Below the pieces are notes generated by a model. The model was not told the DNA's origin, made no database searches, and saw nothing but the letters and a program-made list of their open reading frames with translations. The position numbers were made by a program, and so were the translations under genes. DNA of 64,000 nt from Linum tenue. Lineage: Eukaryota; Streptophyta; Magnoliopsida; Malpighiales; Linaceae. The stretch lies in the NCBI GenBank assembly GCA_946122785.1, contig CAMGYJ010000002.1, positions 65,621,703 through 65,685,702 of the forward strand, read 5' to 3'. Positions 1 to 14,176 of the stretch are shown piece by piece; within the stretch, counting starts at the first letter, position 1; the number at the start of each line of letters is the position of its first letter.

Positions 1-53
1 TTTGTGTTAAAAACCAGCCTGATATTATGCTGAAATCTTTCAAAGTTATGGCT

Positions 54-420
54 GGTAGTGATGGCAATAAGGCGGGGTGGGTACCTCAATACCCATTACC
101 CGCACCATGCTACTGCGGGTCGGGGAGGGTAAAACCCGTGCGGTTACGGGACGGGGCGACTAACTCTTACATGTTATTTGAAAACAATATACGCAAATTT
201 TACCTTTTTATGATAAAACGAATGGGAAAACACTTTATGAATGAAAAATAGTGATAATAGAATGAGTAAATGAGTCTAACAAGTTGAAAGATCGACTCTA
301 ACTAGTTGAAGAAAAGCCAAAATAGGAGAAATATGTATAGATAGTGTAAGAAATTGAGATAGAATGAGCCAAGATCGGGACGAGGCGGGGCAAGACTGGT
401 CGAAAGTAGATACACATGCC
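54..420. mobile_element. Degenerate hAT-like terminal fragment
   Basis: The stretch opens with TAGTGATGGCAATAAGGCGG and is followed by alternating GGGTA/ACCC, CGGGT and GGGACGGGGC blocks, a style typical of subterminal regions of small plant hAT elements. A second GC-rich block (GGGACGAGGCGGGGC and CCCCACCCCACGC) lies near 375-430. I could not find a matching right terminus or a target-site duplication, so this is probably a truncated or rearranged copy. The short reading frame inside has no recognisable protein. Confidence 0.3.
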
Positions 421-1790
421 CCACCCCACGCTACTGTGAGAAACTTCTTCTTCAGATTTCTAGAGTGAGAAAGTGACGAACAAGAGAAGAGGAGAAGTTA
501 GGGTTTCATCCAAACTCCAAGATTTGGGGATTTCATCCTCAAAGGTTGATCTCCACACCAAAGAAAGAAGGCACCCCTCTCATGATGGTCTCTTCTTCTC
601 CTTTGTGTAATCTCACTTCTTAGCATGGAGTAGTCCTTTCTTTCACTTGAGTGTTTGTAAACCCTAGCTAGAATTATGTAAGTGCTTGTATGGATTGAAT
701 GATTTGTGTGTGTTTGTGTTTTAATACAAGTTTTGAGGTACTTCATGAAGGTTGTATTTTGCATTTCCAACTCTTATGCTAAGAGGCTTGTAAAAGTTGG
801 AATTCTTTGGCCAAATTGTGTCACCTACTTAGGTTGAATTAGGGCAAACCTCATAATACGTATTAGCACCTTGGGTATGTTGTATTTTGGCCGTCCGAAC
901 TACAGTTTGAGGGAGAAGCCTAAGCTACCCTTAGTCAATTGGCCAAGAGAGCTACCTTGGTATCTTGATTTGATATCGCTTGGCCTAGTGACCGAGAGAG
1001 TGAAACTTGTTCACTTGTTGCGCTCCCCTACGGTTTACAACCGCTTTGACCACACATTTGCATTCGATCCGACATATTATGATTACTAGCTAAGGGGAGC
1101 ATCATTCGGATGAAGCCTTCGCAATTAGTGTTCAAAACCATTTACTTTTCCAATTGCTTTCAATTTTAGTCAAAGTTTCAACCAAAACTTGATTGCTAGA
1201 TAATGTTTCAACCAATTGAAGTAGGGGTACATGGACCGACCCGAATTTGACTTTTAAAACATACTTGCCCTATATTGCACCCAATTAAGATTTATATTTA
1301 GGTCTTAATCAGAATTTTTATTGTGATATACGGAACGAATCAACTCACAGTTTTATTTGATTGAGTTTATTCTTATCATGATTCTCTGTTTCTAATCTCT
1401 TGTATTATTTATTCAGTGCATCGCCAATAATTTTATTTAGTCTTTATCTTATATAATCCACCGCTAAGTTTCTTTATGAATTAAAAACCCTAATATTTGT
1501 CACTTGTGCAAATAAATGAAAAACAATAGAGAGATAGGAAACACAATTTCATAAAAAAAACAAGAAAAATGATTTCCACAAGCAACCGGTCTGATATAGT
1601 CACTGTTTTCTGTTTGTATTGTGGTAATCCTGATTAAGAGTGTTTGTTTCCATTCCCTTGATGAATATTAGGCAAAATAGGAAAGTCCTCAATCAACAAA
1701 CCACAGTCCACAGCGCTTAAGCAGTCCCATTTCATATGTTATTCAGAGTGTTGTTCCTTTTCCTGATTACAGAGATTAATATCTATTGAT
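421..1790. other. Intergenic, no gene recognised
   Basis: This is low-complexity, AT-rich sequence upstream of the beta-glucosidase gene. The part up to about 1130 has the look of an old retroelement (a short open frame at 871-1089 has no recognisable motif). The last 200 bases before the ATG at 1791 should contain the beta-glucosidase promoter and 5' leader, but no convincing TATA box stood out. Confidence 0.35.
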
Positions 1791-4773
<2,983 letters not shown>

Positions 4774-5134
4774 CTTACCATGAACCATTCCGTTCACACG
4801 ACACATACATCGCAGCTCATGTTGTGCATTTGTATCTTATTTATTGGAACTTGTAAAGATCAGCTTCTAGCATTCACGGCAGTGATCATGAGTCTAAAAG
4901 GAATCATTTTCAGTTTTCACAGTACTCTCTTTTACAGCCATCAGCCTGCTGTGAATACAAGGATAATGTAAAATCGAACAAGAGATCAGACAAAATTGAT
5001 TCCAAAAGTCAACACAACTATAACACGAGTGGTTTCTTAGATAACATGACATAATGGTACTATTTTTATACTTCCTCATCTCTGTCTACCAGCAAACACA
5101 AATAAATATAGTGGTGGCCTAATATCGATACAAC
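4774..5134. other. Convergent 3' ends of beta-glucosidase and RPL23
   Basis: This 361-bp gap separates the stop codons of two convergent genes and must hold both 3' UTRs and polyadenylation signals. Nothing else is visible in it. Confidence 0.5.
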
Positions 5135-6626
<1,492 letters not shown>

Positions 6627-6860
6627 CTTGCCCTTCCGCCTTCGTCTTCCTCTCTGCTACACCTCGCTTCGGCACTCCAATTCAGTTCTTTATATATGTT
6701 TGGAATTGGAGCTACTACACTAGGGTTTTCGACGATTCATGGCATGCTAACTGAAACGTCGACGTTTGCAAGGAGAGATGGTAACGGCGCCGTTTTGTGT
6801 TCATCCCTCTGTTTAAAGAAAGTAGGAGAAAATCGGGAGGAGAAAGAAAAAAGCGGAGCC
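6627..6860. promoter_or_regulatory. Short divergent promoter between RPL23 and the hydroquinone reductase
   Basis: Only 234 bp separate the two opposed start codons. On the minus strand ATATATAAAGA at 6687-6697 is a TATA-box candidate for RPL23, about 60 bp upstream of its ATG. TAGGGTTTT at 6721-6729 is a telo-box (AAAACCCTA on the minus strand), an element enriched in plant ribosomal-protein promoters. Shared control of both genes is an inference from spacing only. Confidence 0.6.
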
Positions 6861-8270
6861 ATGTCCTTTATCGGCGCTGCTAGCTGCTGCCATTTCCCGA
6901 TAATCTCCGGCGCCGTCATCGGCGATGCCAACGCCGGTACTCGATTGATCAGTCCGAGGATGTCGATGAACCAAAATCCTTCCCAGCCTCCTAACCCGGC
7001 GACCCTCCTCACCAGCATCACGAAGCTACTATGGGGTCCATCTCTTCCGCCGGGGCTGCTCATCTCCACCGTCCGTACGGGATGGAATTCGGCCTGGAAT
7101 CTGATGATGGCCCAGCTCGCTCCCTCCGATCCCTCCGGCAATTACTCCCGTCCGGCTTCCAAATTCCGCCTCAACAGCAGCGACACCACGAACCCCCAAT
7201 TTTCTCGCGGCAGCCTCCACCTGTACGTCGGCCTCCCTTGCCCGTGGGCGCACCGCACCCTCATCGTCCGAGCACTGAAGGGACTGGAAGACGCGGTTCC
7301 CGTCTCCGTCGCAGCTTCCGGCCAGGATGGGTCGTGGGAATTCCAGGACCGGACTCCATCTCCGGATGCGAATTTGGGTGTCCTCGTCCCCGGGAAAGAT
7401 AACGCGAACGGATGCAGGACGTTGAAAGAGGTTTACGGGCGGAGGAAGGGCGGGTACAGCGGCCGGGCGACGGTGCCGATGCTGTGGCACTCGGAGAGGA
7501 AAGAGCCGGTTTGTAACGAGAGCTACGACATCATCGAGTTCTTCAACTCGGGCATGAACGCGCTGGCTCGAAACCCAGAGCTCGATCTGTCGCCGGAGCC
7601 GCTGAAGGGGCAGATTGAGGAGTGGAATCGAGTGATCTATCCCAACATCAACAACGGCGTCTACAGGTGAAAAGTGGGTACCAACAATTTTGCGTGCAAG
7701 GTGTTTGATTAAATGTCTCACAGGGGGGCCAGTTCAATTGTTTTCCCTCTCCCACAGATGTGGATTCGCTCAAAGCCAGGAAGCGTACGATCGAGCTGTG
7801 ACCAGTCTGTTCGCGACGCTGGATAGAGTTGAAGATCACCTGGCGAGTTCCCGTTACTTGTGCGGGGAGGCGCTGACGCTTGCCGACGTTTGCCTGTTCA
7901 CCACACTGATCCGGTTCGACCCCGTGTACAACGTTCTGTTCAAGTGCACCAAGAAGAAGCTGGTTGAGTACCCCAATCTCCATGGCTATATGCGGGAGAT
8001 TTACCAGGTACGAACACCCATGTCAACCTGTTCACACTTTGGAGCGTGGTGATTCTTTCATTGCATATAGGTCTCATATTTTTTTGCTTTGTGCAGATGC
8101 CAAAGGTTGCAGAAACCTGCAACTTGGGTGCTATCATGGATGGCTACTACAAGACGCTGTTTCCACTGAATCCAGGCAGCATCTGCCCGGTGGTGCCATC
8201 GGGGTCCGAGATCGTGAACCTATCGAAGCCTCACAACAGAGAATCGCTGTCAGCTGTCGTCTGTAGATAA
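6861..8270 (+). CDS. Glutathionyl-hydroquinone reductase (xi-class GST, ECM4/YqjG-like)
   Basis: Thioredoxin-fold GST-like enzyme of the xi class, which uses a catalytic cysteine and glutathione to reduce glutathionyl-hydroquinones. Exons: 6861-7666, 7758-8007, 8097-8270; the product is 409 residues. The active-site motif CPWAH is intact with Cys127, preceded by [49 protein letters not shown] and [16 protein letters not shown] follow the family pattern. The N-terminal 70 or so residues before the conserved core are rich in Ser/Ala and poor in acids, compatible with a plastid transit peptide; a second in-frame ATG at residue 34 could give a shorter form. The first ATG of the long frame was chosen because upstream in-frame starts are non-ATG. 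Neighbour RPL23 is divergent. Confidence 0.92.
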
Positions 8271-8833
8271 GAGAATTTACGGAACTCTGCAGCCTCGCCT
8301 GTCTGTAACTGATCATTACGACGCTGCAGGCATCCATTTACAATAGTTGCTTTGTGTTCATAGAAGATGAATTGACTCCACACTGAAATGAATCCGTCCA
8401 TTTATAAGCTCGGCAGTGAGGTTCTGTCTTGTTAATGTACTTTGCGAAAGGCACCAGACATTGGTGGAGTGATACCTTGGTATCACCATGATACAAGCTT
8501 GCTCACCAGGCAGAAAGCGCTTGAAGCTCATATAGCCCCGGACTTGACTTTCACTTCTCTGGCTTGTCAAACTACGCTATCGATCAGAATTTCAGTTGTT
8601 TGCTCTTGCTGATCAGTGAGTGGCACTTTACATGCCTATTACTGGTTTGTATGGCTGGAGAGGATTCACCGCATTTTTCCGACGAGTGAGAGGTACAGCA
8701 AGATTCGTTGCTTCGAGGATTGTTGGATCGTTTGATGGCCTCATCTCGATTTCTAAGATTTCCTTCTGTTTCTTTTCAGTTTCACTGATTGTGGGAGCTT
8801 ACTAAGGACACCTGACTCAATAAAGAGTTGGTC
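8271..8833. other. 3' flank of the reductase gene
   Basis: This contains the presumed 3' UTR. No further gene or repeat was recognised before the LINE insertion that begins at 8834. Confidence 0.4.
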
Positions 8834-9119
8834 AAGGTGCTGGGGTTGTTCGGTGCTACGAGAGTGTCGTCAGATCCTTAACTCTTTGTCCATTTGTATA
8901 GAGTTTAGGGCGGTACCTAGAACTGCCAACAGTGCTGCCCATAGAGTGGCGTGTAAAGCACTGCTTTTGTCTCGTCTAGAGCTAGAATTTTTCAATTTTT
9001 TTGGGTGGCTTCATTAGAATATATTGTAAGGGGTCCTGGGTAGATTTGTATGAATAACTCTTGTCCTCAATTGATATCACTCAGAAAAAAAAAAAAAAAA
9101 AAAAGGTGCTGGGGTTGTT
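8834..9119 (+). mobile_element. 5'-truncated L1-type LINE 3' end with poly(A) and 17-bp target duplication
   Basis: The insert spans 8851-9102 and ends in a run of about 20 A. It is flanked by an exact 17-bp direct repeat, AAGGTGCTGGGGTTGTT, at 8834-8850 and 9103-9119, the signature of target-primed reverse transcription. One frame reads through IEFRAVPRTANSAAHRVACK and stops at the TAG after FFGWLH; that pattern (RTANSAAHRVA) is the C-terminal part of the RNase H-like domain found at the end of ORF2 in many plant L1 elements. Only the last ~60 codons and the 3' UTR were inserted. Confidence 0.85.
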
Positions 9120-9153
9120 GCATGCTTTCTAATCTTTATGGTTTTTTTTTTTT

Positions 9154-10433
9154 CAAAATACATATGTATAGCCAAAACTTTGACGTTTGTGACAATAATA
9201 GTCACTTTTGAAGAAATATCAAATATAGCCAGAATTTTGAAAGTTTTATGACAATTGTAGCCATTTTCGCTGTAAACTTTAACGGTGTTAAAAACTTTGT
9301 CAGTTAGGTTAACGGTAAGCTGACTAGGATGCCAAATCATCGCACACATCAGCGACAACTCAACCGTTGGTGACACATAGATGCCACGTGTTATTTCAAT
9401 TAAAAATTAAAAATAAATAATTTTAATTTGTCTTTAATAACAAAATTGAATTAAAAAAAAGCAAATGTATCCCTTTTCATCTTCTTCCTCTCGCCAGGGA
9501 AAGGAAACTCTTTCTATCCATTCCCAAATCAAAGACAGAGACAAGAACCAAGAATCCAAGCCAACAACCATCTTCCACTCCAATTTCATGCCGCCAAAAC
9601 TCGATTCCCTAACCCTCGATCTTCGCACCGTCTTCTCCAACCACCCACCAGTACTGCCAAAACTCGATCCCTGACCCCTTAATAAAAACCTATCGTCTCC
9701 CTCTCCTTCCTCGTCGCCGCTGTAATCCTCTCCGCCGTTCTTGCCTTCTACTTCTGCCGCCGCTGCCGAAGCACCAACGAGCCCCCCGCTCGGTCACGAT
9801 TCCAAAACCCATGTCTCTTTCGACCGCCACAGCAGCAGCCGTTCTACTCTATGAGCCCGGATCGGGGCTCCGGATCCAGGGACAAGCTCCGCCCGACGGA
9901 TACCAGCTCGGCACTTGGCCCTCACATATCAACTCGTCGTTGAGCTGATTCTTCCTCCGTAGTATGGAAGATTGTTTTTTATTTGAGAATCTTTCGCCGA
10001 CAATGGTTAATCGGAACCCTTATCTACTTCTTCCGGTTCGTCGGTTTGGGAACGGCGGCAACGACGGCTTGTACTTCTTCTTTTCTGTTCCACTGCTGCA
10101 CCTTCGATCTAAAACCCTCCGATTTCTTCATCGGGAGCTAGGCAAGGTAAACGGAGATGCATGGTTGAAGAAGGATAGGGGAAAAGGCGAGAGAAGAGAG
10201 AGGGAAGAAGTGTCAAGGATTTTGTTTTTATAATTAATTTATAATAATGAAATAATCATTTTCACCTAGCATTATTTTTTTTTAAATGCCACATCAGCAA
10301 GAAACATCAATCCAATCAACACGTTAGATAACACCGTTAAAGAATTGGACGAAATTGGCTATATTTGATATTTCTCCAAAAATGGCTATTATTGGCAAAA
10401 TCATTAAAGTTTTGACTATACAAGTGTATTTTG
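9154..10433. mobile_element. Non-autonomous MULE-like element with ~130-bp terminal inverted repeats
   Basis: The left end begins CAAAATACATATGTATAGCC and the right end is its inverted counterpart (reverse complement CAAAATACACTTGTATAGTC); similarity continues for roughly 130 bp through ATATCAAATATAGCC. Both ends lie against T-rich flanks, so the expected 9-bp duplication is ambiguous (T9-10). The interior at about 9465-10200 is GC-rich and gene-like. One frame near 9690-9790 shows a hydrophobic stretch followed by FYFCRRCR, like a membrane anchor. This is consistent with a captured host gene fragment (Pack-MULE), but I could not identify the parent gene and stop codons interrupt it. Confidence 0.7.
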
Positions 10434-10747
10434 TCTTTTTTTTTCCTGTGGTGTGGCTTGTGTTTGTGGCTTCTTGCATTTGTGGCTTGTGTTTGCTTGT
10501 CCTCCCTAATTAATGCAACCCTTCCTCATTAGTGAACAGACATATATTGATCCTCCCTTCCCCATTTTTTCATTAAAGACCAAAGTGTACCTCTCTGTCC
10601 ATCTCCTCATTAATGGTACTCAAATCATCTAAATTAAAAAGTAATTAAAATGAAATGTTTCTAATAAAACTAGTGTTAGCACCCTAACATTTCTCTCTAC
10701 TTTAGTGTTTGGGCTAATAATATAATGATTATATCCTTCCATAGTAT
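10434..10747. other. Short spacer between MULE-like element and Copia LTR
   Basis: This is AT-rich sequence between two insertions. It contains GTGGCTTGTGTTTG-type short repeats at about 10450-10500 and nothing that looks coding. Confidence 0.4.
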
Positions 10748-11035
10748 TGTTGGGAAATTTTTTTCTCTTACTACAAATGTAACATCATTTTATTACTTTC
10801 CATACTTGTGAACATATAATTGCTGGAAAAAATCTCTCAAATCAAAGGAAGATCAAGAGAATATTATTACATCAAAGAAAGTATAAATAGAATGAAGCAA
10901 CAAGACAATCATTACGGAAAGTGCTAGAGCAATCCTACACAAAGCAAGATCAAACACTTTGTGACTAGTAATAGGTGTTAAAAGTGATAGGAGTTCATCG
11001 TTTGTATTGCTCAAGTGATTGTGAGTTGTGTAGTT

Positions 11036-11845
11036 TCTCTCTTTAGCACAAGTGCTTGTGAAGTTGTGATGAAGAGAGAAAGAGGTATATTGCTCTATTC
11101 TTGTCAAGAGTATGAATTCCACCCATAAGGACTCAGCTTGGAGTTAGATTGGAATAAGATAAAAAAAAAACTTAGACACTAGGTATCAAAGGATTAGCCA
11201 CCTTTGAGCCAAGACGTAAAGCAATAGTCGTACTCGGTTAACAAAACATTCCATGTACGTGCGTCTCTCCCTACTCATATCTATTGTGTGTTTGCTTCTC
11301 AACACGAACACTACCTTGTCTATTCAAGGTTTAAGATGACTGGATAAGAGCCAAAGCCCATCTCGTGAAACTCTTGTGCTTTAGCAATAAGTCAAGCCCA
11401 ACACACAAGTCTAGACGACCGGTACATCATTAATCATGTTTCTCTCTTTAGCACAAGTGCTTGTGAAGTTGTGATGAAGAGAGAAAGAGGTATATTGCTA
11501 TATTCTTGTCAAGGGTATGAGTTCCACCCATAAGGACTCAACTTGGAGTTAGATTGGAATAAGATTAAAAAAAAACCTAGACACTAGGTCTCAAAGGGTT
11601 AGCCACCTTTGAGCCAAGACATAAAGCAATAGTCGTACTCGGTTAACAAAACAATCCATGTACATGCGTCTCTCCTTACTCATATCTATTGTGTGTTTGC
11701 TTCTCAACACGAACACTACCTTGTCTATTCAAGGTTTAAGACGACTGGATCAGAGCCATAGCCCATCTCGTGAAACTCTTGGGCTTTAGCAATGAGTCAA
11801 GCCCAACACACAAGTCTAGACGACCGGTACATCATTAATCGTGTT
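11036..11845 (+). repeat. Two-copy 405-bp tandem duplication inside the Copia 5' LTR
   Basis: Copy 1 (11036-11440) and copy 2 (11441-11845) align base for base with scattered substitutions; for example CTTTAGCACAAGTGCTTGTG begins at 11041 and again at 11446. The right LTR carries a single diverged copy, so the duplication is specific to the left LTR or was lost on the right. Confidence 0.85.
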
Positions 11846-11894
11846 TATGTATCTCATTTATAAGATTATTAGTGCGATACACGTGTTCTACAAT

Positions 11895-11906
11895 TGGTAT
11901 CAGAGC
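11895..11906 (+). promoter_or_regulatory. Primer-binding site (initiator tRNA-Met type)
   Basis: TGGTATCAGAGC is the exact plant Copia primer-binding sequence complementary to the initiator tRNA 3' end. It lies two bases after the inferred LTR end. Confidence 0.85.
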
Positions 11907-12194
11907 TGGTCTCTCACGATAAACAAGATCCAAAGATAGAAGCTACAAGATCATGAACCAGAATAATGAGTCATCTTCCTCCAATGACGCATGCTGAAGG
12001 ACAGTCTGCAACACGACCACCAAAACTCGACAGTAATAGTTATGCCTTTTCGAAATGTTGCATGGAAGATTTCCCGCAAGCCAATGACATGAAGGTATGG
12101 ATCAATATCAAAAGAGGACCGAAGAATACGTCAAAGTAGCCATGTGCAAAATCGCAAAGGAAATTTGGGATACCCTAGAGAGTAAAGACTACAT

Positions 12195-12760
12195 ATGAAG
12201 GTAGGTCTTAAGTTAAAGATGCCAGGATTAGTAAGGGAATATGAACTGTTCAAGATGAGCAAGAATGAAAATATTACTGAAATGTATGAAAGGTTCACAA
12301 ATATAGGAAGTGGGCTAATGACTCTTGGAAAACTTTACACCAATACAGACTTAGTTAGTAAGATTTTAAACTATTTACCAAGATCTTGGAGACAAAATGT
12401 AACGGTCATAGAAGAATCCAAAGATCTTGCTAAGTTTGAATTAAGTGAGTTAATAGGCTCACAAGAGGAAGGTCTAGCCCTCAAATCCCATTTGATGGAA
12501 GATGAAGAAGAAATAGAAGAGCAAATACTACTTCTTTCAAAGAAACTAGGGTTTTCGCGATTCAAAAGAAATCAAAACACCGATTTTGGAAGATTCAACA
12601 ATGATACAAAGTTTTATAGAAAGCTCGACAATAGAAACAATAGTAAAACTAAAGGATACAAAAATGCCATAAACACCTAGAAAGATATTGTTATTTGTTT
12701 CAGGTGTGGAAACCAGGCTATCTTAGAGCCGATTGCCCTCACAATAAGTATGATAAAGAA
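12195..12760 (+). pseudogene. Copia gag (UBN2-type) remnant with broken zinc knuckle
   Basis: The frame at 12195-12680 gives 161 residues resembling the gag-polypeptide/UBN2 domain of Copia elements (MSKNENITEMYERFTNI, ILNYLPRSW, ELIGSQEE). Just after its stop, CFRCGNQ and, in another frame, YLRADCPH together form the two halves of a CCHC zinc knuckle, separated by a frameshift. The upstream N-terminal part (from about 11954) is also interrupted. The protein cannot be functional. Confidence 0.75.
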
Positions 12761-12934
12761 GGAGCTATGGCTGCCACTTGGAGCTGCAGGGGCCAGGGAA
12801 GAAGGATCATATGAGTTAGGATCCGAAAATGACCACCAAGGCTACGTGGAGCTTGTAGAACAAAACCACTTCATACATGCATAGACTATGATTCAGATTA
12901 TTATTTGAGTTCACCTAATATAAAAAATAAGAGT

Positions 12935-12985
12935 TTTGACACAAACGTGAAAATTTTGGCTATACAAGTGTATTTTGCCTAAAAA
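12935..12985. mobile_element. Terminal fragment related to the 9154-10433 element
   Basis: TTTTGGCTATACAAGTGTATTTTG matches the right terminus of the element at 9154-10433. It is a stub of about 40 bp flanked on both sides by TAAAAAATAAGAG, which suggests a small insertion or recombination scar inside the Copia remnant. Confidence 0.5.
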
Positions 12986-13629
12986 ATAAGAGTCAAAATG
13001 ATAAAACTCACAAACACGACCTCAAGGAGAATGTATTTTGCCTAAAAAAAGAACAGAATGTATGTTTAGTGAAATTATGAATAGTATAGACGAGCTAGAG
13101 AACTTTCTAGAAAGCCTCACTAAACGAGTAATTCAACTGGAACATGACTATAAAAATTCTTCTCTCTTTCGACTGTCTGGTGTGACCAGTTCCCTCCCTT
13201 CTACCATCTGGCATCTTTAGAACTCCACCCCAGTTACTTGTACAAAAAGTCATCATTTCACCGTCCTATACTCCTATTTCACTAAACTAAACTAAACATG
13301 GTTTAGCGCATGCCTAAGGATTGACGGTTGAACAATCCTTTTCATCTCCTCAACATTTTTTTACGGATTATCTCTCATCCAATATGTTTCCTCAACCTTA
13401 AACTTTCTCACAAGTTTTTCATCTATTTCTTGTTCAAATCATCTAATCACTAAATCTTGAACCTCCTTCGACTATCATGACAAAGACGATAAAATATCTT
13501 ACTCAAAATGTTGATTGTCGCTCAATTCAAAGACAAGCTGACTACTACGAGTTCTATTGCTAAATCACCATTCTAGCAAAATTAGAGTTTCTATTCATGT
13601 CTCATCTTTCCTCTGAAGTTCGCTAACGG

Positions 13630-13989
13630 GGCTCAACTTGGAGTTAGATTGGAATAAGATAAAAACCTAGACTAGAGAATAGATCTCAAAGGGTAAGTCA
13701 CCTTTGAGCTTGAGACGTGAAGCAATAGGCCGAACTCGGTTAACAAAACATCCTATGCACGTGTATCTCTCCTTACTCTCCTTTATTGTGTATTTGCTTC
13801 TCACACCAACATTACCTTGTCCATTTAAGCTTGAAGACGATTTGATAAGGGTCAAATCCCATTTCGTGAAACTCTTTGACTTTAGCAATGGGTCAAACCC
13901 AACACAAGTCTATTTGATCTGGCCATAATTAATCGTGTTTATTTATCTCATTTCATATGATTATTTGTATGCTACACTGCGTGTTGTAG
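13630..13989 (+). repeat. Diverged right LTR fragment of the Copia element
   Basis: The sequence from CTCAACTTGGAGTTAGATTG to the CTACACTGCGTGTTG region parallels 11540-11892 of the left LTR with many substitutions and small indels. The first part of the LTR is missing. Confidence 0.75.
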
Positions 13990-14176
13990 GATTATCACTA
14001 GTTAAAATATCTTATAGATGAATTATATGAACTTGTATTAGATAAGTTTTAGAAATGGTTAAAAAAATAAGCTAATCCAGTAATCTGTTATCCTAAATCA
14101 CTTTTGCGTGCACAAATTGATAGATTTATTTTATTTGTCATTGTAATTAACTAATTATATCGAACATGTTTAGTTA

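Larger units (their letters stand above)
10748..13989 (+). mobile_element. Degenerate Copia LTR retrotransposon
   Basis: A probable 5' LTR (10748-11892, TGTTGGG...TTCTACA) is followed after two bases by the primer-binding site TGGTATCAGAGC typical of plant Copia elements, a broken gag region, and a diverged, 5'-truncated second LTR at about 13630-13989. No integrase, protease or reverse transcriptase is recognisable between gag and the right LTR, so most of pol is deleted. The divergence between the LTR copies indicates an old insertion. The outer borders are estimates: I could not confirm a 5-bp target duplication. Confidence 0.75.

Noticed and set aside
871..1089. 72-residue frame upstream of the beta-glucosidase
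   Set aside because: It has no family resemblance, splice context or signal; likely chance or retroelement debris.
6696..6860. Upstream extension of the reductase reading frame
   Set aside because: The start is ATG-like only by frame continuation into the divergent promoter, which holds the telo-box and TATA for RPL23; the ATG at 6861 is preferred.
9964..10233. 89-residue frame inside the MULE-like element as a gene
   Set aside because: It has no recognised domain and lies within a transposon interior with stops on both sides; more likely captured sequence.
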